DNA of 64,000 nucleotides from an uncultured Paracoccaceae bacterium. GTDB lineage: Bacteria > Pseudomonadota > Alphaproteobacteria > Rhodobacterales > Rhodobacteraceae. The stretch spans positions 62,001 through 126,000 of the forward strand of contig CAJJAR010000009.1 of assembly GCA_905182105.1 (NCBI GenBank), in the 5' to 3' direction. Below, piece by piece: positions 27,534-37,115 of the stretch. The translations under genes were made by a program, and so were the position numbers. A model generated the notes under the pieces. The model had not been told where the DNA came from, did no database searches, and saw only the letters and a program-made list of their open reading frames with translations. The first letter of the stretch is position 1; each line of letters begins with the position of its first letter.

Positions 27534-28313
27534 ATGTTCAAAAAACTCGCAATCAGCACTGTGGCAGCGATTACGCTGGCCACAGGCGCTTTCGCCGCAG
27601 GCGGTGAAGGTCATATCGAAGACTTTGATTTCTCATTTGAGGGGCCATTTGGTACTTTCGATCAGAATCAGTTGCAACGCGGCTTGCAAGTCTACACTGA
27701 AGTTTGTTCTGCCTGTCACGGTTTGAAATTCGTTCCGATCCGCACACTTGCGGATGAAGGCGGACCACATCTGCCAGAGGATCAAGTTCGCGCTTATGCA
27801 GCACAGTTCGACATCTATGATGCCGCTTTGGACGAAGATGTACCTCGTAAGCCCTCTGACTTCTTCCCAGAGTCTGCGTTGGAAAATGCACCTGACCTTA
27901 GCCTAATGGCGAAAGCACGCGCTGGTTTCCACGGCCCTTACGGCTTGGGAATTAACCAATTCGTAAAAGGCATCGGTGGTACTGAATATATCGCTTCAAT
28001 CTTGACTGGTTATACGGGTGAAGAAAAAGAGCAGGCGGGTGTGACGTTCTATGAAAACACGGCATTTCCAGGCGGCTGGATCGCTATGGCACCACCGCTT
28101 TATGGTGAGGATGTAGAATTTGCTGATGGTCACAACAATGACTTGCACCACATCGCTGCTGACGTTTCAGCATTCTTGATGTGGACAGCGGAACCAAAAA
28201 TGATGGCGCGTAAGCAAGCTGGTGTTGTTGGTGTTCTTCTGCTGACCTTGTTGTCTGTACTTTTGTACATGACCAATAAGAAGCTTTGGGCACCTCATAA
28301 AAAGAAGCACTAA
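27534..28313 (+). CDS. petC: Cytochrome c1 of the bc1 complex
   Basis: About 259 residues. A signal peptide [18 protein letters not shown] precedes the mature protein; the heme c site is CSACH, the axial Met lies in a later segment, and a C-terminal membrane anchor ([18 protein letters not shown]) ends the protein. GAGG at 27521 places the start at ATG 27534, although ATG 27528 (six nt upstream) is possible. A strong terminator follows. Confidence 0.95.
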   Translation: MFKKLAISTVAAITLATGAFAAGGEGHIEDFDFSFEGPFGTFDQNQLQRGLQVYTEVCSACHGLKFVPIRTLADEGGPHLPEDQVRAYAAQFDIYDAALDEDVPRKPSDFFPESALENAPDLSLMAKARAGFHGPYGLGINQFVKGIGGTEYIASILTGYTGEEKEQAGVTFYENTAFPGGWIAMAPPLYGEDVEFADGHNNDLHHIAADVSAFLMWTAEPKMMARKQAGVVGVLLLTLLSVLLYMTNKKLWAPHKKKH

Positions 28314-28333
28314 GTTAGCTTCCTTTAGAATCC

Positions 28334-28369
28334 AAAAGGCCCTGCACTGGCGACGGTGCAGGGCCTTTT
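28334..28369 (+). terminator. Bidirectional Rho-independent terminator after petABC and mtaB
   Basis: A 14-bp perfect stem AAAAGGCCCTGCAC / GTGCAGGGCCTTTT with an 8-nt loop is followed by TTTTTC on the plus strand; the minus strand ends the stem with CCTTTT. It lies between petC and the convergent mtaB and can serve both. Confidence 0.93.
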
Positions 28370-28393
28370 TCTTTGGAATGGATATGGGTCGCT

Positions 28394-29647
28394 TTAAGCT
28401 ATTAATTGTTTGTCCTGTACCGCCAATATAATTGCCTTAAAGATCTGGCCTTCGGTTTGCGGCTTGGCGAACGATACCTCGGTAAATTGTTCTGTACGGC
28501 CCATGTTCGGGTTCTCCATCAATATTTGATGAGTTTTCCCAACCTGAGCCTGTAAATGGCGCTGTACTTGTGTTTTGCCCGCTTCACGCAATGCCGCTGC
28601 ACGTATTTTGATAGCTTTCCCATTAACCTGCGGCATCCGCGCAGCTGGCGTGCCGGGGCGTGGCGAATAAGGGAACACATGCAGCCACGTCAGATCGCAC
28701 TCTGTGACCAGCGCAAGTGAGTTTGCAAACATTTCTTCGGTCTCTGTGGGGAAGCCTGCGATGATGTCTGCACCAAATGTCATATCTGGACGTAGTTTTT
28801 TCGCTTCTTGGGCAAACTGGATTGCATCATCGCGCAAATGGCGGCGCTTCATCCTCTTAAGGATCATGTCGTCGCCGTGCTGCAACGAGAGATGTAGGTG
28901 CGGCATCAAACGCGGTTCAGTTGCGATTGCCTCCATAAGGTTTTCGTCAACTTCAATGCTGTCGATCGAACTAATACGCAGTCGTGGAAGGTCAGGGACC
29001 AAACGCAGAATACGCATAACCAAGTCGCCAAGCTTTGGTGCGGCGGGAAGGTCTGCACCCCAACTGGTCAGGTCTACACCTGTTAAAACAACTTCGTTGA
29101 AGCCTTTGTCGACTAAACGCTTGATCTGATCAACAACTACGCCTGCTGGCACAGAGCGCGAGTTGCCGCGGCCGTATGGAATAATGCAGAACGTACAGCG
29201 GTGGTCACATCCGTTCTGAACCTGGACATAGGCGCGACTGCGAGTGCCAAAACCGTCGATGAGGTGTCCAGCTGTTTCTGTGACGGACATAATATCGTCA
29301 ACTTGTACCGCCTCTGTCTCTCCGATGAAGTCAGCAGCTAAGCCTTTCCAGGTGTCGCCCATCATCTTTTCGGTATTGCCGATCACAGCATCGACTTCGT
29401 CCATTGCTGTGAAGGTCTCAGGTTCTGTCTGGGCCGCACAGCCCGTTACGATTAGTCGGGCGTCAGGGTTCTCGCGGCGTAGCTTACGAATGTCCTGACG
29501 GGCCTTGCGCACGGCCTCAGCTGTAACAGCACAGGTGTTGATGACCACAGCGTTTTGAAGGCCAGCGGTTTCAGCCAGTTCCTTCATCGCCTCGGTTTCA
29601 TATGCATTCAGCCGGCAACCGTGATTTGAGAATTTGGGGGAGGTCAT
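28394..29647 (-). CDS. mtaB: tRNA t6A37 methylthiotransferase MtaB
   Basis: A 417-residue radical-SAM methylthiotransferase that makes ms2t6A at position 37 of tRNAs. The N-terminal cluster domain opens PKFSNHGCRLNAYETEAM and has the INTCAVTAEA Cys; the radical-SAM motif is CDHRCTFCIIPYGRG. Start ATG 29647 overlaps the dapF stop by one codon (ATGA). The longer reading from 29734 runs into dapF. The partner activity making t6A (tsaD) is at 35.2 kb. Confidence 0.93.
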   Translation of the reverse strand: MTSPKFSNHGCRLNAYETEAMKELAETAGLQNAVVINTCAVTAEAVRKARQDIRKLRRENPDARLIVTGCAAQTEPETFTAMDEVDAVIGNTEKMMGDTWKGLAADFIGETEAVQVDDIMSVTETAGHLIDGFGTRSRAYVQVQNGCDHRCTFCIIPYGRGNSRSVPAGVVVDQIKRLVDKGFNEVVLTGVDLTSWGADLPAAPKLGDLVMRILRLVPDLPRLRISSIDSIEVDENLMEAIATEPRLMPHLHLSLQHGDDMILKRMKRRHLRDDAIQFAQEAKKLRPDMTFGADIIAGFPTETEEMFANSLALVTECDLTWLHVFPYSPRPGTPAARMPQVNGKAIKIRAAALREAGKTQVQRHLQAQVGKTHQILMENPNMGRTEQFTEVSFAKPQTEGQIFKAIILAVQDKQLIA

Positions 29648-30483
29648 TGTAAGGAGTCCAAGAAACTTTGTGTCAGCGTTCCAGAAAAGACGTGCATTGT
29701 ACCACCGGTCATCCATACGCCATCGTCGCGCCAATCAATGTGCAATGTGCCACCGTCAAGGTCTATGCGCACTTTACGCCCCGTTAGGCCACGCCTGACA
29801 GCAGCGACTGCAGTTGCGCAAGAGGAAGAGCCCGAGGCGAGTGTAACACCCACGCCGCGTTCCCATACACGCATGCGGATGTGATCGGTGCCAACGACTT
29901 GGGCGAATTGTACATTTGTACGTTCGGGGTAGAGCGGATGATGCTCAACAAGGGTTCCTTGAGTTTCAAGATCAATGGCTCCGATGTCATCAACGAAGAA
30001 CGTACAATGTGGATTACCCATACCTGTTGCGGTTGGTGCGCCATCGATCGGTAACTCAAGCGTATCGATATCTTGAGACAACGGAATGTCCTGCGAGCTC
30101 AGAACCGGATGCCCCATGTTGACTGAAGTGATTTGATCACCCATGTCCCTAGCGTGTAGAATTCCATGTTCGGTTTCTAGGGAAAGCGACTGATCGCCTG
30201 TTTCGTTCATCAGGTACCGCGCGATGCAACGTGTTGCGTTTCCGCAAGCACCAGCTGTGGATCCGTCTGAGTTATAAAATGTAAGGTATGCATCAGCGAT
30301 GCTATGGTTCCTCGAAATTATAGCAAGCTGATCAAAGCCCACTCCACGATGGCGGTCGCCCAAAGCGCGGGCCAATGATTCTGTCATTTCAAGTGATTGC
30401 GCACGCGCATCGACAACAACGAAGTCGTTACCAAGTCCATGCATTTTCATGAACGGAAAAAGAATGTTATTTTTTACCTGCAT
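29644..30483 (-). CDS. dapF: Diaminopimelate epimerase
   Basis: A 279-residue cofactor-free epimerase of the lysine/peptidoglycan pathway. MHGLGNDFVVVDA is the N-terminal signature, GACGNATRC holds the first catalytic Cys (about residue 80), and SGSSSCATAVAA the second. The start could be 30483 or a Met about 11 codons later (MKMHGLGND), which fits most DapF proteins; neither has a strong ribosome binding site. It is translationally coupled to mtaB. Confidence 0.95.
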   Translation of the reverse strand: MQVKNNILFPFMKMHGLGNDFVVVDARAQSLEMTESLARALGDRHRGVGFDQLAIISRNHSIADAYLTFYNSDGSTAGACGNATRCIARYLMNETGDQSLSLETEHGILHARDMGDQITSVNMGHPVLSSQDIPLSQDIDTLELPIDGAPTATGMGNPHCTFFVDDIGAIDLETQGTLVEHHPLYPERTNVQFAQVVGTDHIRMRVWERGVGVTLASGSSSCATAVAAVRRGLTGRKVRIDLDGGTLHIDWRDDGVWMTGGTMHVFSGTLTQSFLDSLQ

Positions 30484-30588
30484 TTAGGCCATATAACCGT
30501 GCTTGGCGGTTGAATCCAGCAAGTAGCAAATAAAGTTGAAATTATAGGCTTGACCCTACCGCCAACTCTTTCTAGTAACCCGCCTAGT

Positions 30589-30664
30589 GGGCCTGTAGCT
30601 CAGTTGGTAGAGCAACTGACTTTTAATCAGTAGGTCTCCGGTTCGAGCCCGGACGGGCTCACCA
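30589..30664 (+). tRNA. tRNA-Lys (anticodon UUU)
   Basis: A 76-nt cloverleaf: acceptor GGGCCTG / CGGGCTC, D-arm GCTC...GAGC, anticodon stem CTGAC/ATCAG with loop holding TTT, T-arm with GGTTCGAGCCC, and encoded CCA. It stands alone between dapF and ahcY. Confidence 0.98.
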
Positions 30665-30802
30665 CTTTTTCTAAAAGATGACCGGTCTTGGTGGAAAAAT
30701 GGTGTTCAATGCTCGAAAGCCTCATTTAGAAAATCAACACTGGTACGACTGTTAGATCTGGCCTGCTTTGTGGTGTTTCGATGCTAATTAATTGTTTTAA
30801 AA

Positions 30803-30834
30803 TAAAAAAGGCCTCCGCAATGATGCAGAGGCCC
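30803..30834 (-). terminator. Rho-independent terminator of ahcY
   Basis: On the minus strand GGCCTCTGC, loop ATCATT, GCGGAGGCC is followed by TTTTTTATTTT. It lies 26 nt beyond the ahcY stop. Confidence 0.9.
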
Positions 30835-30859
30835 TTCCTGATTTTCTAAGTTAAGCGAT

Positions 30860-32248
30860 TTAGTAGCGATAATGCTCTGGCTTGAATGGGCCATCAGGTG
30901 AAACACCAATATAGGCTGCTTGGTCTGCGTCCAATTTCGAAAGCTTCACACCAATACGATCAAGGTGCAGGCGTGCTACCTTTTCGTCGAGGTGTTTTGG
31001 CAGGATGTAAACGCCAGGCTGATATTCGTCGCCTTTTGTAAACAATTCAATTTGCGCCAAGACTTGGTTCGTGAAGGAAGCGGACATTACAAAAGATGGG
31101 TGACCCGTCGCGTTTCCTAGGTTCAACAAGCGGCCTTCTGATAAGAGGATCAAACGGTGACCGTTTGGCATCTCAATCATATCAACCTGTTCCTTGATGT
31201 TTGTCCATTTGTGGTTCTTCAAAGAAGCGACCTGGATTTCGTTATCAAAGTGGCCAATATTACCAACAATTGCCATGTCTTTCATTTTACGCATGTGTTC
31301 GATGCGGATAACGTCTTTGTTGCCCGTTGTAGTGACAAAGATATCCGCAGTTTCGACAACATCATCCAATGTGGTAACTTGAAAGCCATCCATAGCTGCT
31401 TGAAGTGCGCAAATCGGGTCAACTTCGGTCACGATTACACGAGCGCCTGCGCCTGCAAGAGATGCCGCAGAACCTTTACCCACATCGCCGTAGCCCATAA
31501 CGACAGCAACTTTACCTGCCATCATAGTGTCTGTGGCGCGTCGAATGCCGTCGACTAGCGATTCTTTACAGCCGTATTTGTTGTCGAACTTAGATTTTGT
31601 AACTGAGTCGTTGACGTTAATCGCAGGGAACGGCAGTTGCCCGTTCTTGTGCAGTTCATAAAGGCGGTGAACGCCAGTTGTTGTTTCTTCTGAAACACCT
31701 TGAATTTCGGCTTTGGTTTTAGTGAACCAACCTGGCGTTTCTTTTATGCGCTTAGCGATTTGAATTTTGATCGCTTCTTCCTCTTCGGACTGAGGAACTG
31801 GAATAACATCCTCTCCAGCTTCAGCGCGCGCACCTAGTAGAATGTACAGGGTCGCATCGCCGCCGTCGTCGAGGATCATGTTTGCGCCCTCAGGGAACAT
31901 GAATGATTTGTCTAAGTAATCCCAGTGTTCGGTCAAGGATTGGCCCTTGATGGCGAAGACTGGTGTGCCACCAGCAGCGATTGCCGCTGCTGCGTGGTCT
32001 TGGGTTGAGAAAATGTTACATGATGCCCAACGTACGTCGGCACCAAGTTCTACTAATGTCTCGATCAAAACTGCAGTCTGGATTGTCATGTGCAAAGAAC
32101 CAACGATACGAGAGCCAGTCAGTGGCTTGCTCTCACCATATTCTTTACGCAAAGCCATTAGGCCGGGCATTTCCGTTTCCGCGATATCCAGCTCTTTACG
32201 GCCAAAGTCAGCGAGCGCGATGTCTTTAACAATATAATCGTTAGCCAT
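30860..32248 (-). CDS. ahcY: Adenosylhomocysteinase
   Basis: A 462-residue NAD-dependent hydrolase that splits S-adenosylhomocysteine to adenosine and homocysteine, keeping methylation cycles running. [19 protein letters not shown] is the NAD-binding signature; [15 protein letters not shown] and [14 protein letters not shown] form the substrate site; the C-terminal FKPEHYRY is typical. AAAGGAAC precedes the ATG. A perfect palindrome 50 nt upstream is the likely operator. A terminator follows it. Confidence 0.97.
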   Translation of the reverse strand: MANDYIVKDIALADFGRKELDIAETEMPGLMALRKEYGESKPLTGSRIVGSLHMTIQTAVLIETLVELGADVRWASCNIFSTQDHAAAAIAAGGTPVFAIKGQSLTEHWDYLDKSFMFPEGANMILDDGGDATLYILLGARAEAGEDVIPVPQSEEEEAIKIQIAKRIKETPGWFTKTKAEIQGVSEETTTGVHRLYELHKNGQLPFPAINVNDSVTKSKFDNKYGCKESLVDGIRRATDTMMAGKVAVVMGYGDVGKGSAASLAGAGARVIVTEVDPICALQAAMDGFQVTTLDDVVETADIFVTTTGNKDVIRIEHMRKMKDMAIVGNIGHFDNEIQVASLKNHKWTNIKEQVDMIEMPNGHRLILLSEGRLLNLGNATGHPSFVMSASFTNQVLAQIELFTKGDEYQPGVYILPKHLDEKVARLHLDRIGVKLSKLDADQAAYIGVSPDGPFKPEHYRY

Positions 32249-32297
32249 TTCATTGTTCCTTTTAAGGTTCTGTGGTTCCGATAACGGCTTTCAGAGT

Positions 32298-32325
32298 CTA
32301 TCTCAATGGCTAGCCATTGAGATAG
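32298..32325. promoter_or_regulatory. 28-bp perfect palindrome upstream of ahcY (candidate operator)
   Basis: CTATCTCAATGGCT is followed immediately by its exact reverse complement, centred at 32311/32312 and 50 nt before the ahcY ATG. A perfect site of this length upstream of a methyl-cycle gene fits a dimeric repressor such as the ArsR-family SahR/SamR type described for proteobacterial methionine genes, but the identity of the protein is inference. Confidence 0.6.
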
Positions 32326-32514
32326 TTAAAGGTGTTGCACGTGAAGCCCCCGTTACTAGATGATTATATTTTTGATAGTTGATTTTGGCACAACGTATTT
32401 TATAATAATTTATTGCGTTCGGCGATAAATATTTTCCCTTGTCCGAAAGCGATTTGGTGGCAAGTTTTAATTGCAGGCCGGAGAGCTCGGCCAGTCCAGG
32501 GTGGGAGAATGACT

Positions 32515-32856
32515 ATGGGAAAACGTGACGATCTAATCGCGCAATATGTGGACGACTTGAAAAACAAATGTGGCATGACGCCAGATATGGTTTTGCTGAC
32601 CAAAGTAACAATCGGTTGTGGCCCTGCAATTTATAATGTGGACGCATCTACAGTTGCAGGATCTCAGCCTGATGGGCTTGAGACTGTGAGAAAAAACTTT
32701 CTAATTAAAAAGTTAGGTCTGGCTGATGGATCGCAGTTGATGGAAGTAATCAATTCCGTCATCGAAATCTATGGGCGCTCAGAGCGTAACAAATACCGTG
32801 CAGTGATATACTATATGCTATCAAAGCACTTTGGCAAAGAAGTTGTTTACAACTAA
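32515..32856 (+). CDS. DUF2853 family protein
   Basis: A 113-residue protein beginning MGKRDDLIAQYVDDLKNKCG, with TIGCGPAIYNVDASTV and SERNKYRAVIYYMLSKHFGK, typical of DUF2853. GGGAG lies 7 nt before ATG 32515; ATG 32509 and a longer 32413 reading are less likely. Structure-only knowledge exists for the family; function unknown. It is transcribed alone and ends with a good terminator. Confidence 0.88.
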   Translation: MGKRDDLIAQYVDDLKNKCGMTPDMVLLTKVTIGCGPAIYNVDASTVAGSQPDGLETVRKNFLIKKLGLADGSQLMEVINSVIEIYGRSERNKYRAVIYYMLSKHFGKEVVYN

Positions 32857-32872
32857 AAATTTGAAACAAGCT

Positions 32873-32908
32873 ATAAAGCCCTGATATCTTAATCAGGGCT
32901 TTATTTTT
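32873..32908 (+). terminator. Rho-independent terminator after the DUF2853 gene
   Basis: ATAAAGCCCTGAT, loop ATCTTA, ATCAGGGCTTTAT then TTTT: a 13-bp perfect stem 16 nt beyond the stop. Confidence 0.92.
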
Positions 32909-33073
32909 CATACGGTCTTTTACGTAGTCAAAATTTGAAATTCATGATGGATTAATATACTGATTTCTTATCTGGCCAGTATGGTCAGAGCCTATATCAT
33001 ATACGCGTGTGGTGGTTTCGGGAGCACACGGGGTGAAGAAGGGTTCGGGTAGTTCACCGGAATCCTTCTGTTT

Positions 33074-33470
33074 TCAAAGTAACATTAGAACGGCACCCAT
33101 GACGGTGCACCCAATCGTGGCATAGCCGCCATCGATCAAAAGTAAGTTTCGTGGTTTTTCAACAAATCCATAAAAGATCCCAATCCATGGGGTGACTAAA
33201 AATAAACCAATACCGAACCCTGCCAATGCTCCTTCGCCAAAGCTGTCGATAGCGCTCAGTGTAAAAACGTGCTGCATTATAACAGTAACCAGAACCGCGG
33301 CAACAAAGCTGGTAATATATGGTATCGGATCAGCATTATTAGTGGGCCGACCGTCCTCACCCACTTCCACTCCAGAAGCGGCCATCCATGGCTTTGCCAA
33401 ACTCATGTACCAAATGGCCCCAAATGCAAAATTGGCCGCTGCAGAGAGTATTACGCTTAAAAAAACCCAT
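33074..33470 (-). pseudogene. DUF1761 membrane protein with an apparent +1 frameshift in a T7 run
   Basis: The intact part, from internal ATG 33406 to 33074, codes 110 residues (MSLAKPWMAASGVEVGEDG, then three hydrophobic segments). The same frame extends upstream as SVILSAAANFAFGAIWY, the expected family N-terminus, but has no ATG. An ATG at 33470 (MG then F) is one base out of frame because of seven T on the minus strand (33459-33465); with six T the protein would read MGFLSVILSAAANF and be about 131 residues. It may be a true frameshift, a slippery gene or a base-call error. Function unknown. Confidence 0.7.
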
Positions 33471-33518
33471 AATATTAACTCTTCTTTTAAGTTGAGAGGT
33501 TAGTTTGTATTAATTTTT

Positions 33519-33947
33519 CTAAATCGCAAAATCTGAAATTCCAGCGAGGCTGCAAACAATAGCCCATTCCAATGGCGTTACAGGCTGAACAGAAAGCCGC
33601 GAGTTACGGACCAGAATCATATCATCCAATCGGCCGTCCGTTTTGATCGCTTCGAGTGTCACTGGTTGAATGACTGATTTTACTGCAACTATATCGACAC
33701 AATCCCATCGTGCGTCGTCTGTTGTGCTGTCTTGATGGCTTTCAGCAATTATTGAAACGACACCCACAACAGATTTTTCTGATTGAGAGTGGTAAAAGAA
33801 TCCAAAGTCACCAATCCGCATCTGGCGCATGAAATTACGCGCTTGATAGTTGCGCACGCCATTCCATTCTTCCCCGTCGGTTCCCTTGGTAATTTGGTCA
33901 TCCCAACTCCATGCTGCTGGCTCTGATTTGAACAGCCAGTAGTTCAT
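33519..33947 (-). CDS. EVE domain-containing protein
   Basis: A 142-residue EVE-domain protein: MNYWLFKSEPAAWSWDDQ, WNGVRNYQARNFMRQMRIGD and FFYHSQSEKSVVG are the family marks. EVE domains resemble YTH and PUA folds and bind modified bases in RNA or DNA. Start 33947 overlaps the YciI stop (TAATG). It is the last gene of the tsaD-gpsA-yciI-EVE run, a common alphaproteobacterial order. Confidence 0.92.
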   Translation of the reverse strand: MNYWLFKSEPAAWSWDDQITKGTDGEEWNGVRNYQARNFMRQMRIGDFGFFYHSQSEKSVVGVVSIIAESHQDSTTDDARWDCVDIVAVKSVIQPVTLEAIKTDGRLDDMILVRNSRLSVQPVTPLEWAIVCSLAGISDFAI

Positions 33948-34219
33948 TACCCGATAACCTTGTTCCAAGGCATCAGCGTCATTTCGCGAAACAGTCCTGC
34001 GTGCGCGTAAGGATCTGCTGCTGCCCACTTTTCAGCGTCATGGAATTCAGTGACTTCAAGAATGATCAACGAACCACACATTTCGCCGTCTGCATTTAGG
34101 AAAGGGCCTGCTTGGCGGACTAGATCACTGCTTTTGAGATACGCGACATGTGCATCGCGGTTTGCTTTCCGCAATTCCAATGCGCCGTCTTTGTCATAAG
34201 CCATCAGTGCAACGAGCAT
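33947..34219 (-). CDS. YciI family protein
   Basis: A 90-residue YciI/YCII-like ferredoxin-fold protein: MLVALMAYDKDGALELR, RDAHVAYLKSSDLVRQAGPF and AADPYAHAGLFREM, including the conserved His and Asp of the family pocket. Starts 1 nt after the gpsA stop and shares a base with the EVE gene. Biochemical role not established. Confidence 0.9.
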   Translation of the reverse strand: MLVALMAYDKDGALELRKANRDAHVAYLKSSDLVRQAGPFLNADGEMCGSLIILEVTEFHDAEKWAAADPYAHAGLFREMTLMPWNKVIG

Positions 34220-34220
34220 A

Positions 34221-35183
34221 TTATTCCTCCTTCAAGGGTCTTGATAATAGATGTTTCATTTCGGCTGCGACTGTTGATTTTTCGTCAATGATCGCTGCGA
34301 TACTTTGGGTAATTGGCATATCGATTTGATGCGTTTCACTCAAGGCTTTCACTGCGAACGACGTCGCAGCGCCTTCGATAGTTGTGGTGGCATCAAATGG
34401 CGCGTCGCTGCCCAAAGCCAAGCCAAATCTATAGTTGCGTGACAGCGTTGATGTGCAGGTCAATGTTAGATCACCAAAACCTGATAAGCCGGCAAGGGTT
34501 TGCGGATGCGCTCCGAAATGCATCGCAAAACGGTTCATTTCCGCAAATCCACGGGTTATTAATGAGGCACGTGCGCTCTCGCCCAAACCCGCGCCAATCG
34601 CCGCTCCAGCTGCAATCGCAAAAACATTTTTTAATGCTCCACCAATCTGAGCACCGACAATGTCTGTTGTACGATATAGGCGTAAGAAGGGGGTCGAAAG
34701 ACGATCTTGTAGGCCTAGCCCGACGGCTTCGTTTGTGCACGCGAGGCTAAGTGCCGTTGGCAATCCAATTGCAATGTCGTTGGCGAAGCTTGGACCGGTT
34801 AGGATCGCGCTGTGGGCTGTTGGAATAATCGTTTTGATCAGGTCAATTGGCCCAAGACCTGTTGCGCGATCGATACCTTTGCAGCAAGCAACCAATTGTT
34901 TTCCAGAAAGCTGTGAGGCGTTTTCTTTCAAGAAAGAACCCAGCAATTGCATAGGGACTGCCAGTAAGAGGATGTCATTTGAGGATGCGGAAACTAGCTC
35001 TGCTGTCAGCTCCAAGTTCTCTGGAAATTTTGCACCCTCAAGTCTGCGACTATTCTGGCGTTCAAGCTGCATTTCAATGACGTGCTCTTGGTTTCTTGCC
35101 CACAGAGTTACGGGTTCCTTAGATGCCAAAGCTATCGCTAAGCTGGTTCCAAATGCGCCAGCACCTAAAATTGAAATACTCAT
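34221..35183 (-). CDS. gpsA: Glycerol-3-phosphate dehydrogenase [NAD(P)+]
   Basis: A 320-residue enzyme reducing DHAP to sn-glycerol 3-phosphate for phospholipids. [20 protein letters not shown] is the Rossmann turn, [15 protein letters not shown] and [20 protein letters not shown] include the catalytic Lys region, and GFGDLTLTC is conserved. It overlaps the tsaD stop by 4 nt. Confidence 0.95.
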   Translation of the reverse strand: MSISILGAGAFGTSLAIALASKEPVTLWARNQEHVIEMQLERQNSRRLEGAKFPENLELTAELVSASSNDILLLAVPMQLLGSFLKENASQLSGKQLVACCKGIDRATGLGPIDLIKTIIPTAHSAILTGPSFANDIAIGLPTALSLACTNEAVGLGLQDRLSTPFLRLYRTTDIVGAQIGGALKNVFAIAAGAAIGAGLGESARASLITRGFAEMNRFAMHFGAHPQTLAGLSGFGDLTLTCTSTLSRNYRFGLALGSDAPFDATTTIEGAATSFAVKALSETHQIDMPITQSIAAIIDEKSTVAAEMKHLLSRPLKEE

Positions 35184-36277
35184 GCCTTGGCTCCTTTCTT
35201 TCCATGTCCCAGCATTGTGGGGCTTGAGGTGTCAAGGGGCATTCGTGGCTTAGCAGATAGGCCCATGTCATCCGAAGAACGGTACGGCAATTGTGCCAGA
35301 GCTGCATATGCAATCATTGCTGCGTTGTCCGTACACAAGGCTAAAGGTGGCGCGACGAAGTTAGCTTTATGCTCACGGCATACTTCCTTAAGTACGTTAC
35401 GAATTGCCATGTTCGCAGCAACACCTCCAGCCACACAAAGAGTTGGTTGGGCTGGAGACAATTTCAAATACTCAAGTAATGCGCGCCTGCTCTTTTCGGC
35501 TAAAACGTCAGATACAGCATGTTGAAAACCTGCAGCAAGATCGGCTTGATCTTGTTTCGTTAGGCCACCGTCTTGTACAATCACTTGGTCACGCGCTCGT
35601 AATGCAGCTGTCTTAAGGCCAGAAAAAGACATATCGCACCCCGATCTATCCAATAGTGGGCGAGGTAACTTGAACCGTTTTGGCTCACCATTTAGGGCGG
35701 CGGCTTCGATTGCCGGACCGCCAGGTTGATCGAGGCCAATTAGACGGGCTACTTTATCAAATGCCTCTCCCGGGGCGTCATCGATTGTGCCACCAACTCG
35801 CAGAAAACTCAGTGGGCCTTTAGCAATCAAGAACTGACAGTGGCCCCCAGAAACCAATAGCACCAAATATGGAAATGGTACGTTATCGGTTAGGCGTGGA
35901 GTAAGCGCATGACCAGCTAAGTGATTGACCCCGTACAAAGGTGTTTGTGTGGAAGCGGCCAGTCCTTTGGCAAGCATCACACCGGCAACAACACCGCCGA
36001 TCAATCCAGGACCTGCAGTCACTGCGATGGCGTCAATTTTGTCCATTGATAGATTCGCATCTGCTAGGGCCTTGATGACGCTGACATCAAGTTTCTCCAC
36101 ATGTGCGCGTGCTGCGATTTCAGGAACGACACCGCCAAAAGTAGCGTGTAAATCAGTTTGGCTTACGACAATCGATGACAGTATTTCTGCTGATCCATTT
36201 AGGTGTCCTGAAATGACTGCTGCAGCCGTATCGTCGCAGCTGCTTTCTATCCCAAGGATGTTTAATTTTTCTGACAT
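35180..36277 (-). CDS. tsaD: tRNA N6-adenosine threonylcarbamoyltransferase
   Basis: A 365-residue ASKHA-fold enzyme that transfers threonylcarbamoyl to A37 of ANN-decoding tRNAs. [15 protein letters not shown] is the N-terminal signature, [13 protein letters not shown] has the metal-binding His pair, and [12 protein letters not shown] the nucleotide loop. GGAG six nt before ATG 36277 favours this start over 36289. First gene of a four-gene unit; divergent from hemD. Confidence 0.95.
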   Translation of the reverse strand: MSEKLNILGIESSCDDTAAAVISGHLNGSAEILSSIVVSQTDLHATFGGVVPEIAARAHVEKLDVSVIKALADANLSMDKIDAIAVTAGPGLIGGVVAGVMLAKGLAASTQTPLYGVNHLAGHALTPRLTDNVPFPYLVLLVSGGHCQFLIAKGPLSFLRVGGTIDDAPGEAFDKVARLIGLDQPGGPAIEAAALNGEPKRFKLPRPLLDRSGCDMSFSGLKTAALRARDQVIVQDGGLTKQDQADLAAGFQHAVSDVLAEKSRRALLEYLKLSPAQPTLCVAGGVAANMAIRNVLKEVCREHKANFVAPPLALCTDNAAMIAYAALAQLPYRSSDDMGLSAKPRMPLDTSSPTMLGHGKKGAKA

Positions 36278-36325
36278 CCGTGGCTCCATTGCGTAGACCT
36301 TTGGACCGAGTTACCATCCTAACCC

Positions 36326-37042
36326 GTGACGGACAATACAAAGCACCCTCGGTTTAATCTGCTTTTAACTCGGCCTTTGGCTGGGTCTAAAGCATTCTGG
36401 CAGGCGTTGGTGCCTGAAATTAGCAAATCTCTAATCCCCATCTTCAGTCCATTGATCGAAATTGTTCCAGTTGATTGCGTTCCTTGTATCGAGGGTAGCG
36501 TAATTTTTACATCCGTGAATGGAGTGGAAAACAGCCCAAATGGTGATGGGCGAATAGCTTTCTGCGTTGGCGAAATAACGACAAAGGCAGCAGCGGCATT
36601 TGGATGGGATGCGTTTCAAAAAGGTGAAACGGCGCAGCAGTTGATCATTGCGCTATCTAAGATGCCAGACAAATCCGTGTTTACTCATCTGGCTGGAGTG
36701 CACACCCGTGGAAATATTGCTGAACGTCTTTCGGTTGCCGGGCATACTGCACGCCACATAGCCGTGTATGATCAGTTGAGATGTAGGTTTTCTGCAGAGG
36801 CAAATGAGGCTCTCGCATCAAATTTCCCTTTGTTGGTTCCTTTGTTTTCCCCTCGAACTGCACTTGTTTTTGCAGCTCAAGATTGCGGACGGGCACCACT
36901 GCGCATAATTGCATTAAGTGAGGACGTTGCAGATCCGGTTCGGGGGCTTGATTGGGAAACGCTAACTGTATGTGAGGCCCCAACACGAACGGCTATGGTC
37001 GACGAGCTTCAAAAGGTTATTGCGGGCATGACCTTGGGTTGA
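36326..37042 (+). CDS. hemD: Uroporphyrinogen-III synthase
   Basis: A 238-residue HemD-type protein with the low conservation usual for this family: LLLTRPLAGSKAFWQAL, VIFTSVNGVEN, FCVGEITTKAAAAFGWD and LVPLFSPRTALVFA. It cyclises hydroxymethylbilane. The start is a GTG. The context, followed by a Mic60-like gene and hemY and divergent from tsaD, is characteristic of alphaproteobacteria and supports the call. Confidence 0.88.
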   Translation: MTDNTKHPRFNLLLTRPLAGSKAFWQALVPEISKSLIPIFSPLIEIVPVDCVPCIEGSVIFTSVNGVENSPNGDGRIAFCVGEITTKAAAAFGWDAFQKGETAQQLIIALSKMPDKSVFTHLAGVHTRGNIAERLSVAGHTARHIAVYDQLRCRFSAEANEALASNFPLLVPLFSPRTALVFAAQDCGRAPLRIIALSEDVADPVRGLDWETLTVCEAPTRTAMVDELQKVIAGMTLG

Positions 37043-37115
37043 GCAGCTGCATTTGCCCGCGTAAAGTACGAATAAAATTTTTGAATAGACCGAAAAGATT
37101 CGGAAAGGTGATAGA

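Noticed and set aside
30484-30588. Possible SAM/SAH riboswitch near ahcY or tRNA-Lys
   Set aside because: No conserved riboswitch core was recognised upstream of ahcY or in this interval; the ahcY upstream signal is a DNA palindrome.
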